Shown here in pieces: positions 51,788 through 61,900 of a stretch of 64,000 nucleotides of DNA. The notes beneath the pieces were generated by a model, which was given only the letters and a program-made list of their open reading frames with translations, was not told the DNA's origin and searched no databases. The number at the start of each line of letters is the position of its first letter. Position 1 is the stretch's first letter. Source of the DNA: DASUPK01 sp963815665 (GTDB lineage: Bacteria; Actinomycetota; Thermoleophilia; Solirubrobacterales; 70-9); the NCBI GenBank assembly GCA_963815665.1, contig CAWFHN010000016.1, positions 186,001 to 250,000 on the forward strand, written 5' to 3'. The position numbers and the translations under genes are program-made.

Positions 51788-53131
51788 ATGCGAAGGCTGA
51801 TCGCCACAACCACGCTCGTCCTCGCCGCGGCCATCGTCCCGGCGGCGGGCGCCGATGCTGCGGACACCCCCAGCCAGCACGGCCACGTCCCGGGGCAGCT
51901 GCTCGTTCGCTTCGACGGGGGCCGCGAGCACCTGGTGAAGGTGCCGGAGGGCGTCAAGCTCTCCTCCGCCGAGCATGCCCTCGACGCCAATCCCTCGGTC
52001 GACTACGCCCTGCCGAACTTCCTCGCGCATGCCTCCGGGATACCGAATGACCCGGGTCCGGCGGGCACCCCCGGCGGCTGGCAGCGGACGCAGTGGAACT
52101 TCCTGCCCTGCGGCTCTCTGTGTGGAGAGACGGCGAGCGCGTACCAGGCGAATGGCGGGCTTAACGCGCCCGAGGCCTGGGGCATCCTCAAGCGGGACGG
52201 GGCCGCGGGGGGCCGCGGCGCGCGGGTGGCGGTCCTCGACACGGGGGTCGCCTACAGGACCAAGAAGCCTCGGTTCCGCAAGAGCCCGGACTTCTCACGC
52301 AGGCAGTTCCTTCCGGGGTACGACTTCGTCGACAAGGACAAGGAGCCGCTCGACGAGGACGGTCACGGCACCCACGTGGCGGGGACGATCGCCGAGCGCA
52401 CCGGGAACAACGTCGGGCTGACCGGCCTGGCGTCGAAGGCGAAGATCATCCCCGTGCGCGTGCTCGACTCCGAGGGCTTCGGCACCGCCCGCGACATCGC
52501 CAGGGGGATCCGCTTCGCGGCCAAGCACAAGGCACAGGTGATCAACATGAGCTTCGAGTTCTCCCTCGGGGTCAACAGCTGCGCGAAGATCAAGGGGATC
52601 TGCTCGGCGGTCAAGTACGCGTTCAAGAAGGGCGCGCTCGTCGTCGCGGCGGCTGGGAACGAGAACGGCGAGCCGGTGGCGTATCCAGCGGGCGCGCCGC
52701 ACGTGATCGGCGTTGGGCGGACCACCAAGGACGCCTGCCTCGCGGCCGATTCGCGGACGGGCGCCGGGCTGGACCTGATGGCGCCGGGCGGCGGCTATCC
52801 GCTGCTCAGCAGCTGCGGCACCGACGACTCTCTCTTCACCCGTGGCGTGCCGATCTTCCAGCTCACCTTCGAGGGCCCGGGATTCACCACCTTCGGCTAT
52901 CCGGGCGGGTACGAGGGCACCTCCATGGCCGCCGCCCACGTCTCGGGGGTGGCCGCGATGGTGATCGCAAGCCGAGTGGTCGGCCGCTCTCCCGCGGCGG
53001 TCGCATGTCAGCTCATGGGCAGCGCCCGCCACACCGACGCGCAGCTGGGCCAGCCGTATGACCCGCGGCTCTTCGGCGCGGGACTGGTCGACGCCGCCGC
53101 GGCGGTCAGGGCGAGAGCGCCGGGCTGCTAG
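51788..53131 (+). CDS. Secreted subtilisin-like serine protease (S8)
   Basis: 447 residues from ATG 51788 with GAGAGG upstream. Signal peptide (about 1-27, ending GADAAD), an N-terminal inhibitor-like propeptide (about 35-85, QLLVRFDGGREHLVKV), then the catalytic domain: Asp in VAVLDTGVAY, His in DGHGTHVAGTIAER, oxyanion Asn in VVAAAGNENG, Ser in YEGTSMAAAHVSGVAAM. Two Cys pairs (LPCGSLCGE and NSCAKIKGIC) suggest disulfides. Acts outside the cell on proteins. Confidence 0.92.
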   Translation: MRRLIATTTLVLAAAIVPAAGADAADTPSQHGHVPGQLLVRFDGGREHLVKVPEGVKLSSAEHALDANPSVDYALPNFLAHASGIPNDPGPAGTPGGWQRTQWNFLPCGSLCGETASAYQANGGLNAPEAWGILKRDGAAGGRGARVAVLDTGVAYRTKKPRFRKSPDFSRRQFLPGYDFVDKDKEPLDEDGHGTHVAGTIAERTGNNVGLTGLASKAKIIPVRVLDSEGFGTARDIARGIRFAAKHKAQVINMSFEFSLGVNSCAKIKGICSAVKYAFKKGALVVAAAGNENGEPVAYPAGAPHVIGVGRTTKDACLAADSRTGAGLDLMAPGGGYPLLSSCGTDDSLFTRGVPIFQLTFEGPGFTTFGYPGGYEGTSMAAAHVSGVAAMVIASRVVGRSPAAVACQLMGSARHTDAQLGQPYDPRLFGAGLVDAAAAVRARAPGC

Positions 53132-53137
53132 CGGCCG

Positions 53138-53581
53138 CTAGGTCGTCTTGACGATCCAGACATCGCAGGGTGCGTGGTGCGAGATCTTGTTCGGCACGCT
53201 GCCCAGCAGGAAGCGCCGCGCTCCGGTCATGCCCTTGTTGCCGACGAGGACGAGATCGGCGTCGTTCTCCTCGGCGACGTCGAGAATCGCGTCGGCGGGC
53301 TCGCCCTCGCGGGGATGCGTCACCACGTCGACCTTCGCCTTCTTGGCCACGGCCGCTGCCTGGCCGAGGACCAGCTGCACGTCCTCGCGAGGATTGACGG
53401 TGTGGGAAACGTCGCCCGAGATGCCCTCCCCCTCTTCCTTCAGGCGGGACTGCGGCACAGGCTCGTAGGCGCTGACGATCTCGAGCTTCGCCTTCGAGAG
53501 CTTCGCCAGCTCGACGGCCGTCCGGACCGCCTCGGTGGCGGTCTCCGAGCCATCGGTTCCAACCACTATGCGGTCGAACAT
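53138..53581 (-). CDS. Universal stress protein (UspA family)
   Basis: 147 residues. FDRIVVGTDGSETATEAVRTAV at the N-terminus and LVLVGNKGMTGARRFLLGSVPNKISHHAPCDVWIVK at the end (cut into the G-x2-G-x9-G-S/T-V ATP motif, residues about 112-147). ATP-binding type of Usp; cytosolic stress role. Seven bases after the convergent protease stop. Confidence 0.92.
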   Translation of the reverse strand: MFDRIVVGTDGSETATEAVRTAVELAKLSKAKLEIVSAYEPVPQSRLKEEGEGISGDVSHTVNPREDVQLVLGQAAAVAKKAKVDVVTHPREGEPADAILDVAEENDADLVLVGNKGMTGARRFLLGSVPNKISHHAPCDVWIVKTT

Positions 53582-53654
53582 TTCCTCCTCCTCGCCATGC
53601 CTGAATTTGCGCGCCGATACTACCCGGCGCGCAGGAACCGGCGCGACAGGTGCG

Positions 53655-53741
53655 CTAGCTGAGCTTGACGATCGCGATCACCATCGACGCGAGCAGGCAG
53701 ACGACGATGATCACCAGGCAGGCTGCCCAGAGGCGCGGCAT
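53655..53741 (-). CDS. Possible 28-residue hydrophobic peptide
   Basis: ATG 53741 to TAG 53655 encodes a peptide of about 20 hydrophobic residues (LWAACLVIIVVCLLASMVIA) flanked by Arg and Lys, a single membrane span. It begins nine bases after the stop of the large membrane protein at 53751 on the same strand and could be translated by reinitiation. No ribosome site is clear, so support is limited. Confidence 0.35.
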   Translation of the reverse strand: MPRLWAACLVIIVVCLLASMVIAIVKLS

Positions 53742-53750
53742 CCGGCGATC

Positions 53751-56237
53751 CTAATCCGGCTCGATCGGCTGCGGCTGCGGCGCGACGACACCGCGCAGGG
53801 CGCTTTCCGGTGTGCCCGGCGCCACCGCGTACCAGTCGACGTAGCGGCCGCACGCCCGGCGAAGCGGGATCGTCTCGCGGGCGGGGTCGGTGCGCGTGGC
53901 GGCCAGGCCGCTCAGGTAGGCCTTGCTCTCGGTGCGGAGCAGCCGGCCGATCAGCGGCGGGTCGGCGACGTCGACGTCCACGACCACCGTGCCGGCCCTC
54001 CTCACGTCCAGCGATCCGACCGGGTAGTAGGGAGAAGGGCCGCGGAAGAGCAGGTTGGTGCGCATCTCCGTGCTGAAGGACGATGCGAGCCCCGGGCCGT
54101 TCGCCATTACGTGCAGGGCCTGCGTGCTGGCGTACTGGATCGACAGGTCCCAGTTGCCCGGCGTCAGGTAGAGCCGCATGTGCGCGGGCTTGGTCTGGGT
54201 CAGCGCCGGGCTCGGATTCCAGACCTTCCCGACCACCGGCTGGACCGTGAAGACCGTCGCGGTCCCTTCGACCCTGGTGATCGGCGCCTGCTTCGGGTCG
54301 TTGCAGTCGAGCGGCGCGCCCGGGTTGAGCGGCTCGTACAGGGTGCGCCGCTGACCAACCGGGTGGTCGCGGTGCCAGAGGATGAAGTCGCCCGTCCGCA
54401 GACGCGGGACGAACCCGGGGGGCGCCTGGCTCTGCATCGCCGCGCTCGTCGTCACCACCCAGTGGAAGTTGTTCATCACGAACGGCGGGACGTTGTCCCA
54501 GTCGAATTTCGCGTTCAGGTCGGTGGCCCGGTAGAGCGGGTGGACCTCCTCGACGTCGTAGTGGTTCGTGATCGGCGCGTACACCTCCGAGCCGATCAGC
54601 TCCCAGGAGACGAAGTTGTCGCGACCGAGGAAGAGCACGTTCTGGCCGTCGACGACCGGCCGCATGCGGAGCATCTCCTGGAGGTGGTAGTCGGGGCCGA
54701 CGGCGGCCTGCCGCAGCGGCAGCAGCGTCGAGAACGCGGCCGCGCCGGCGAAGGCGATCGTCAGCAGCGGCACCGCGAACCCGGTGAGTGGGCGCAGAGG
54801 GCGCGGCGGCCACCAGCTCGCTCCTCCACGCTCGGGTACGTCGGCCTCCTCGCCCGGCAGCGAGTCCGCCGAGAGCAGGCCCCGCAGCGCGATCACCATG
54901 ACCAGTGGCGCGGCGATGGCGAGCGCCTTGGCCTGCGTGTACGGAGTGCCGAGCGCCAGGGAGACGAGGTAGAGCAGCGTCGCCGCGAGCAGTGCCGAGG
55001 GAAGCGCGGACTCGCGGCGGGACAGGGCCCTGCCCAGCCCCCAGGCGAAGGCCGCGAGCGCCAGCAGCGCGCCGAGGTAGAAGGCGATCTCGGGCGTGGT
55101 CGAGTTCGCCGGCGTGATCCGGAACTCGCCCGAGGGCCAGACCCCGAGCACCTCCAGCGGATTGAGCGGCTGGCGGAGGTTGCCGAAGCCGACCGTGGGG
55201 CCGGTGCCCGAGGGATTGAACGCCTTGAAGCTCGAGAAGCTCGCGAGCCGGAAGATCTCGGGGAGCGCGGCGATCACGGGGATGCCGATCCCCAGCCAGA
55301 GCGCGGCCCTGGCTCCGCGGAGCCGCTCGCGCAGGCGGAGACCGGCGATGAAGGAGCGCGCGGCGTCGCGTTCGCGGATCGCGATGACGACCATCCAGAC
55401 CAGCGCCGTGCCAAGGAGCCAGGCGAGGCCCGGGAAGCTGTAGTTGTAGATCGTGCCCGCGGCGATCACGCCGAGGGGGATCGCGGCCCTCGCCGATCCC
55501 CCATCACCTGACCAGATGCCGCGCAGGGCGGGCAGCGCCAGCGCGAAGCCGAGCAGCGCGAGGGCCAGGAGCGGCTCCTTGAATGCGCCCTGCGCGAGAT
55601 ATGCCGCCGCCAGATAGGGGCTGGCGGCGAGGACGGCCGCCGGCGCCCGCAGCAAGCCGCGAACGCGGCCGAGCGCACCGTAGGCCGTCAGGGCGAGCAG
55701 CACTCCGATCGCGCCCGTGAGGCCGGCGAACCCCTCGATCAGGCTCGCCCCGCTCACCTTCGCGGTGGCGGCGACGATCGCGTGGGGGCCGAGCGGGTAG
55801 CCGTCCTTGATCAGGTCGGGGGTCGGCCCGGCGTGCGAGCCGATCCACTCGGTGAAGAGCAGATGCGACGCCATGTCGTCGTTGACGAGGCCCTGCCCGA
55901 GGATCCCGACCCGGCCGCTTGTCGCGAACGGGATCGCCACCACGAGGGCGGCGCCGAGCACCGCGAAGATTGCACCGATCCGCACGCTCCCGGCCGGCAA
56001 GCGCGTGCGCCCGAAGACGACGAAGCACGCGATCAGCGCCACGCCCACGACCGCCGCGGCGGTGACGGCGTGGCCGGGCAGCTTGATCGCGATGCCGCAG
56101 ATCACGAGCAGCGCCGAGATCCCGGTGGCCGGGCCGGCCGCGGAATGACGCGGTAGGCCGGCGATCGCCATGATCGCCGAGCCGAGCAGCAGTGAGGCGA
56201 CGACGATCAGCGCGCCCGCCAGGAGAGCCGAAAGCAT
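53751..56237 (-). CDS. Large polytopic membrane protein, glycosyltransferase-C-like
   Basis: 828 residues: about twelve membrane helices in residues 1-500, then a soluble C-terminal region (about 500-828) with beta-rich segments. The arrangement of many helices, a first loop with acidic residues (FTEWIGSHAGPTPDLIKDGYPLGPH) and a large outer domain resembles GT-C type enzymes and actinobacterial DUF6541-like proteins. Not firmly recognised. Upstream on the same strand lies a GT87-like gene 24 bases away, so both may assemble a surface glycan using lipid-linked sugars. Confidence 0.6.
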   Translation of the reverse strand: MLSALLAGALIVVASLLLGSAIMAIAGLPRHSAAGPATGISALLVICGIAIKLPGHAVTAAAVVGVALIACFVVFGRTRLPAGSVRIGAIFAVLGAALVVAIPFATSGRVGILGQGLVNDDMASHLLFTEWIGSHAGPTPDLIKDGYPLGPHAIVAATAKVSGASLIEGFAGLTGAIGVLLALTAYGALGRVRGLLRAPAAVLAASPYLAAAYLAQGAFKEPLLALALLGFALALPALRGIWSGDGGSARAAIPLGVIAAGTIYNYSFPGLAWLLGTALVWMVVIAIRERDAARSFIAGLRLRERLRGARAALWLGIGIPVIAALPEIFRLASFSSFKAFNPSGTGPTVGFGNLRQPLNPLEVLGVWPSGEFRITPANSTTPEIAFYLGALLALAAFAWGLGRALSRRESALPSALLAATLLYLVSLALGTPYTQAKALAIAAPLVMVIALRGLLSADSLPGEEADVPERGGASWWPPRPLRPLTGFAVPLLTIAFAGAAAFSTLLPLRQAAVGPDYHLQEMLRMRPVVDGQNVLFLGRDNFVSWELIGSEVYAPITNHYDVEEVHPLYRATDLNAKFDWDNVPPFVMNNFHWVVTTSAAMQSQAPPGFVPRLRTGDFILWHRDHPVGQRRTLYEPLNPGAPLDCNDPKQAPITRVEGTATVFTVQPVVGKVWNPSPALTQTKPAHMRLYLTPGNWDLSIQYASTQALHVMANGPGLASSFSTEMRTNLLFRGPSPYYPVGSLDVRRAGTVVVDVDVADPPLIGRLLRTESKAYLSGLAATRTDPARETIPLRRACGRYVDWYAVAPGTPESALRGVVAPQPQPIEPD

Positions 56238-56260
56238 CGCGGAAGCCTAGAGTGCCACCG

Positions 56261-57490
56261 TCAATCCCAGCCCACGCTTCCGGCCAGGCTCACGAGCGGC
56301 GGCTGGATGCCTGACGGTTCTGTCTTGTGCTGCCTGACCAGACGGGCGGCCACCACGAAGGTCGCAACCACCCAGAACACCCACAAGCCGATCATGGCGG
56401 GGACGTACGCGATCGGCAGGATGGCGGCCTTGGTCGGCAGGAGTGCGACGTAATACGCGACTGTGGGCACGAGGAGTGCCAGCTGCAGCACCGCCACCTG
56501 AGTCAGGTACCCGGCCATGATGAAGAAGGGCAGACCCCAGAGGATGTAGTCGAGGAAGAAGTTGGGGCTGAACGCGTAGACCGCAAGCCAGAGCAGTACG
56601 GCGGCGTCAATCGGGGCGGGGCGATATCGGAGAACGAACCCCGCCACGCACCCGCACACGCCCAGGGTGATCCACCTCGCTGCGTCTTGCATTGTCGCGC
56701 TCACGCCGGAGGGCCTCGAGATCCCCAATCCATTGATCGAGTCCCAGCCGAGGCCGGGGTCGATAGCGAGGCTGAGGCCGCCCCAGCCGGGGACACCCGT
56801 GTACCCGGTCACCCGGCCGAGGTCGATCCCGGCGATCCAGAGGGGCGCGAGGCAAAGAGCAGGGACGACGATCGCGGCGCCCGTCAGCTCCGCCCGCTCG
56901 CGCCATGATCGCGCTGAGCCGAGCAGTGCCACGACGAGCAGGAGGGGCGTGGTCTTCACCGCCGCTCCGACGCCTATCAACAGGCCGGCCTCGATCGCCC
57001 GCCTGGTCTTCGGACGTCGCTCCCAGGCCATCAAGCCGAGCACGGCCGGCAGGATCGCCACCGAGTCGATCTGCCCGTGGTAGCCGGAAACGGCGATGAA
57101 CGACGGGCCCAGCATCACCAGCGCCGCGCCCGCGAGGCAGACCCGTTCCGCGGCCGGCCGCCATGCGAGGTAGACGTAGACGGCGAGCGCCAGTCCGACG
57201 TCAGCCAGCGTCGGTCCGAGTTTCGCCAAACCATGGAACGAGAGTCCGGAGATGTCGCTGAGCCATGACGCCCCCGCCAACCAGCCGAGGAACAGCGGCG
57301 GGTACGACCACGACAGCAGGCCACTTTCATAGACGGCGTGCCAGTCGCCGTTGCGCGCAGCCGCCCCCGAGGCCGCTTCGATCGCCGCGTGTCCGGGGTT
57401 GCCCGTGAACGCGAAGGCGAGCACGACCCGAACGGTCAGGCCGGCCGCGATGACGGCCCAGAGGGACCTGCTTCGCAGGATGGAGCTCAC
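56261..57490 (-). CDS. GT87-like polyprenyl-phosphate-sugar glycosyltransferase
   Basis: 409 residues, about ten membrane helices. LTVRVVLAFAFTGNPGH, then a first loop with WHAVYESGLLSWSYPPLFL, followed by VSGYHGQIDSVAILPAVLG, match the GT-C/GT87 pattern of actinobacteria (a conserved acidic or aromatic first loop and G-Q-x-D element). Later NFFLDYILWGLPFF is typical. Transfers a mannosyl-type sugar from a polyprenyl phosphate outside the membrane; substrate inferred from family. Confidence 0.7.
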   Translation of the reverse strand: MSSILRSRSLWAVIAAGLTVRVVLAFAFTGNPGHAAIEAASGAAARNGDWHAVYESGLLSWSYPPLFLGWLAGASWLSDISGLSFHGLAKLGPTLADVGLALAVYVYLAWRPAAERVCLAGAALVMLGPSFIAVSGYHGQIDSVAILPAVLGLMAWERRPKTRRAIEAGLLIGVGAAVKTTPLLLVVALLGSARSWRERAELTGAAIVVPALCLAPLWIAGIDLGRVTGYTGVPGWGGLSLAIDPGLGWDSINGLGISRPSGVSATMQDAARWITLGVCGCVAGFVLRYRPAPIDAAVLLWLAVYAFSPNFFLDYILWGLPFFIMAGYLTQVAVLQLALLVPTVAYYVALLPTKAAILPIAYVPAMIGLWVFWVVATFVVAARLVRQHKTEPSGIQPPLVSLAGSVGWD

Positions 57491-57571
57491 CAGGCGCGGA
57501 GAACCGGCGGTGGCGACCTTCTACTGGGCGGGATATTCCGGTCTTCGATTCTGGACATCGACGAGCTCTGA

Positions 57572-58336
57572 TCAGAGGCCGGGGACGTGGCGCGCCACGA
57601 ACCCTTGCGGGTATGCGTCGTACGGATGCCAGCGCGGCCCCGAGCCTCTCGCATCGCCAACGGTGTCCCATCGCAGCCCGGCGATCACGGCGTAGACATG
57701 AGTGGGACTCGCGTAGATCGTCAGCCACTGCCCCGGCCCAGGGGCGCCGTAGCCCATGAACTGACCCGACGCCATCGGGGTCTGGAGAAGACCGGCTCCG
57801 GCCAGCGCGTAGCTGACAGCGCCGGAGCAGTCGTAACCCTTCGATTGAAACGACCCGTGACCGCCGCCCCACGCGTACGGTTGCCCGACGATCAGGTTGG
57901 CCGCGCTGATCATCGCCCGGATCGGGTCGGGCGCGGACGGAGGGGCGAGCGCGGTCCGGTTGAGCAGGATCGCCGAGGCGACGCCCCCGACCGGATGGGT
58001 CGCCGTATAGACGCGCTTTCGCTCGCCCGGAGGCGGAGGGGTGTAGGAGCCGTTGGTGCCCGCGGACGCCGCGGGCAAGCCCGTCACCGGGTCGACCGGA
58101 GCGGCCGGCGCCGGCTTGGCCGGGGCCCTCCCCTTGCCTGCCGAGGAGTCGTGTGGCGCCCCGGGCTTGTAGCTGGGGTTTTCCGCCCACGGCGGCGGAG
58201 CCAGCTTCGCATCCGCCAGCGCGCTGGCGCCGGGATCGGTGCCGCCGGAGGCGAGCTTCGAGCCCCCGGCCACGATCAACGCAGCGGCCGCAATCACCGC
58301 GAGCGCCAGCACAGCGAGAATTTTCCGGCGAGGCAT
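57572..58336 (-). CDS. Secreted NlpC/P60-like cell-wall hydrolase
   Basis: 254 residues. Uncleaved or cleaved N-terminal helix (about 5-24), a Pro/Ala-rich linker (about 40-105), then the papain-like domain: QPYAWGGGHG, KGYDCSGAVSYAL with the nucleophile Cys, and ASPTHVYAVIAG with the catalytic His. Family members cut the D-Glu/meso-DAP bond in stem peptides. Two bases before the next methyltransferase on the same strand direction (58339), so cotranscribed with it. Confidence 0.82.
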   Translation of the reverse strand: MPRRKILAVLALAVIAAAALIVAGGSKLASGGTDPGASALADAKLAPPPWAENPSYKPGAPHDSSAGKGRAPAKPAPAAPVDPVTGLPAASAGTNGSYTPPPPGERKRVYTATHPVGGVASAILLNRTALAPPSAPDPIRAMISAANLIVGQPYAWGGGHGSFQSKGYDCSGAVSYALAGAGLLQTPMASGQFMGYGAPGPGQWLTIYASPTHVYAVIAGLRWDTVGDARGSGPRWHPYDAYPQGFVARHVPGL

Positions 58337-58338
58337 GG

Positions 58339-58938
58339 TCAGTTGAACCCCAGCTTGTAGAGGCTAACCACGCCCCGTACACGCCGCTCCACCTTCCAGC
58401 GGCGGTGCGCCTGCTCTACGAAGGCCTCGGCTGCCGACCGGCCCGGATCCGCGATCCAGGCCTCGGGGGCGAGGCGGGGCAGCAGGTTCAACAGCAGGGC
58501 CACCCCGGATCGCTCGTAGAGGACGTCGGTCCCGAGGACGAGGTCGAAGGGGCCGCGGGCGATCAGGTCGTCGGGCTCCGTCCACTCGACCTGGGCGGTC
58601 TCGACGAACACGTAGTTCGCCCGCGCGTTGCAGGCGACCAGCTCGAGCGCCTCGGGGTCCCTGTCCGTCGCCAGGGCGATCGCCCCGGCGCGCGCCGCGG
58701 CGATGCTGGGGACCGCGAGCCCACAGCCGAGCTCCACCACACGCAGGCCCCGCAGCGACTCGCCGGCGAGCTCGCGTCCCAGGGCAACGCCGCTGCGCCA
58801 GAGAACCGACCAGTAGGGAGCGAGCGGCGCCCACTCGACCTGGTGGTCGTCCGGGATCTCGGCGGCCTCCGCCGGCTGGAGCACCCGAAGCTCGCCCCTC
58901 GGCGTCTCGATCGAGTGGTTGACGTATTCGTCATTCAC
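58339..58938 (-). CDS. Class I SAM-dependent methyltransferase (METTL20/Nnt1-like)
   Basis: 199 residues. WAPLAPYWSVLWRSGVALGREL precedes the SAM motif VVELGCGLAVPSIAAARAGA, then ATDRDPEALELVACNARAN and FDLVLGTDVLYERSG, the order of the METTL20/ETFB-lysine and nicotinamide methyltransferase-like group. The target may be a protein lysine or a small molecule. Precedes the NlpC/P60 gene by two bases. Confidence 0.85.
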   Translation of the reverse strand: MNDEYVNHSIETPRGELRVLQPAEAAEIPDDHQVEWAPLAPYWSVLWRSGVALGRELAGESLRGLRVVELGCGLAVPSIAAARAGAIALATDRDPEALELVACNARANYVFVETAQVEWTEPDDLIARGPFDLVLGTDVLYERSGVALLLNLLPRLAPEAWIADPGRSAAEAFVEQAHRRWKVERRVRGVVSLYKLGFN

Positions 58939-58960
58939 CGACCGAATCTAAGGGCTGGCG

Positions 58961-61900
58961 CTAGGAAGCGGAGGCCGGGGAGGCCGCGTCCGACTCCGCC
59001 CACTCGGCACGGAAGACGCGGTGGCTGCCGGCGAGTCCCTTGAGCTCGAGCTCGCGGCCGTCGTCGAAGCGCGGGCCATCGCCGTTACCACCCGACGCCG
59101 CCTCTCGCATCTCCTCGGAGACGAGGATCTCACCCCCCACCGCCTGGGCGGCGATCCGCGCCGCCAGAATCACGTTCTTCCCGAAGTAGTCGCCCTCCTC
59201 CGAGATCACCTCGCCCGTGTGAAGTCCCATCCGCACTCTCAATGAAACGGGTGGCTCCTCGGCTTCGCCTGCGGAGCCCCCTCGCATCAAACCGGACCCA
59301 TCCCGCTCGCGCTCGGCGAAGGCGCGCTGGACCTCGATCGCGCAGGTGAGCGCCTCGCCGGGATCCGGGAAGGCGAGCATGAAGCCGTCGCCCTGGCTCT
59401 TCACCTCGTAGCCCTCGTGGCGCGAGATCTGCTCGCGGAAGATCGCGTTGTGCTCGCGCAGGACCTCCAGCCACTGCTCGTCGCCGAGCTTCTCGGTGAG
59501 GACCGTCGAGTCCTCGATGTCGCTGAACAGGATCGCGACGGTGCCGTCGGGGGCGGCGTGGGCGCGCATGTCCGGGCGCTCCTGCTCGAGCTCAGAGACC
59601 ATGTCGTCGATCGAGGTCGTCACGTCGACGCCGGTGAGGCCCTGCGCGTCCAGGCGGTCACGGAGCGCTCGATCGACGATCCAGCGGGCGCCCATCTCAC
59701 GTGCCGTGCCCAGCACCTCCGCGAGCAGCTTCAGCGCGAACTCGCGATCGCCATCTCCCTGGCGAGCCAGCAGCAGCTCGGCGAGCGCCAGCCCGGAAAG
59801 AGCCATCCCCGGCCGGTCGTTCATTCCGGTCGTAATCTCGACCGAGTTGGCCAGGTGCCGCTCGGCGTCGTCCAGGCGACCCAGGGTCTGCGCGAGCAGC
59901 CCGAGGACGCGATCGACCGGACCGTTGCAGCCCACTGCCCTGGCCACGACGATCACCAGGCCCTCGTAGGGCAGCAGCTCCTCGTAGGCGCGCTCGGCGC
60001 GGTCGACGTCGCCGACGATGGCGATGGCCTCGCCGATCAGGCTCATCCCGGCGCTCCAGTTGACATCCCTGGGGATCGCCGAGAAGTCGTCGCCGGCGAA
60101 GCGCTCCAGCTCGCGGCGCGCCAGCTCGAAGTCGCCCGAGCGGGCGGCGAGGGTGATCACGCCGCCCCGCCAGGCCGGGATCCCGGGGAACCGCTCGGCG
60201 AGATCGCGAACGGCGGGGAGCAGCTCGCCGGCGCGGCCCTGCAGGCTGCGGATCTGAATCATCTGGATCCCGTAGAACTGCTCCGCGACGGGCTGCTCGG
60301 CGCGCTGTCCCGCGCGCCTCGCCTCGTTGGCCAGGCGCTCCGCCCCACCGATGTCGCCGTCGAGCAGCGTGCGCATGCCGCGCAGCGCGATCGTCAGCCA
60401 GCTGTGCTCCGGCATCCGCAGCTCCTCGGCCAGCCGGGCGTAGGTGGCCAGCTCGCGATCGACCTCCGGCATATCCGCCAGCTCGAGGAACTGCCAGAGG
60501 CGGTAGCCGTGCGCCCGCAGGACCGCCTCGCGGTTGCCCGTGGCGTTCCCGAGCTCGAGCATCTCGTCCGCGAGCCGGAGCCGCTCCCGCGGCGCACCCG
60601 GCCCCGAGGGAATGAAGATCTTGCGTTGGAGAGCCGGGAGCAGGCTGGCCGGGGCATCGACCTCGCGCGCGATCTCGATCGCCTCGTCGACCAGCCGCGT
60701 CGACTCGGCGAGGTCGTTGTCGAGCCAGTACATCTCGGCCGACTTGGCGCTGAGCAGGGCAGCTCGCCTGGCGGTTCGCTCCGATCCGATCCGGTCGAGC
60801 GCCTCGTCGAGCAGGGCGAGCAGCTTCTCGTCGAGCCTGCCCGCGTCGCTCATCATCGCGATCCCGATCGCGGCGCCGACCAGGCTGTCGGCGTCGTCGA
60901 GGCGGCGCGCCGACTCCGCGGCGCGCTCGAACGCATCGCGCGCATCCGCCACTCGGGCGGACTTGGCCTCGGCGCCGCCGAGGGAGAGCAGCAGGCTGCA
61001 GCGCAGCTCCTCGTCGGGCTCGTCCATCAGGTCGAGTACCTCGAGGGCGCTCCCGTACACCTCGACCGCGTCCTCGTAGGCGAGCTGCTCCATGTCCTGC
61101 TCGCCGGCACGCTGCGCGTAGTCGATCGCCTTGGCGAGATCGCCGCGCGGAGCCGCCTCCAGGAAATGGTGAGCGAGCTCGCCGAGGCGCTCATCGACAT
61201 TGCCGCCGCAGACATCCTCGATCGCCAAGCCGGCGCGCTCGTGGAGCGCCGAGCGCTTGGGCGGGCTGAGCTCCTCGTAGAGCGTGTCGCGAACCAGAGC
61301 GTGGGCGAACGAGTAGCGCCGCTCACCGAGATCGGTGACCAGGCGCTCGGCGATCGCCTCGCGGGCAGCGTTCATCAGCTCCTCGGGGCTGAGCTCCGCG
61401 ACCCGCCAGACCAGGTCCTCGTCGAAGTCGCGGCCGATCACCGCGGCCACCCGGAGGGCCTCGTTCGTTCGCTCGCTGAGCCGGTCGAGGCGGCGCCCGA
61501 CCACCTCCCGGACACCCTGTGGGATCTGGAGGTCGGCGACGCTGCCGCCGCGAGTGAGCTTGCCCTCGCTGGCGAGCAGCCGGACGACCTCCCCCACGAA
61601 GAACGGGTTGCCGTCCGTCTGCTCCTGCACCGCCGCGGCGAGCCCGGGCGGGGCGGGGGCGCCCGAGGTCATCTCGATGTAGCGCTCGACCGCCGCGACC
61701 GAGAGCCCTCGGAGCGGGATGCGCTCGCTTCCCTCGATGCCGGAGATCTCGCCGAGGACCCGAGCGAGCGGGTGATGGCGGCCGAGCTCGACGTCGCGGT
61801 AGGTGCCGAGAATCAGGAGCCCGCTCGAGGCGAGCTCCCGGGCGGCGAAGAGGAGCAGCAGGAGCGAGGGCTCGTCGGCCCAGTGCAGGTCGTCGAGCAC

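Noticed and set aside
53535..55511. 658-codon plus-strand frame opposite the large membrane protein
   Set aside because: Charged Arg/Glu/Asp-rich shadow of a hydrophobic membrane gene.
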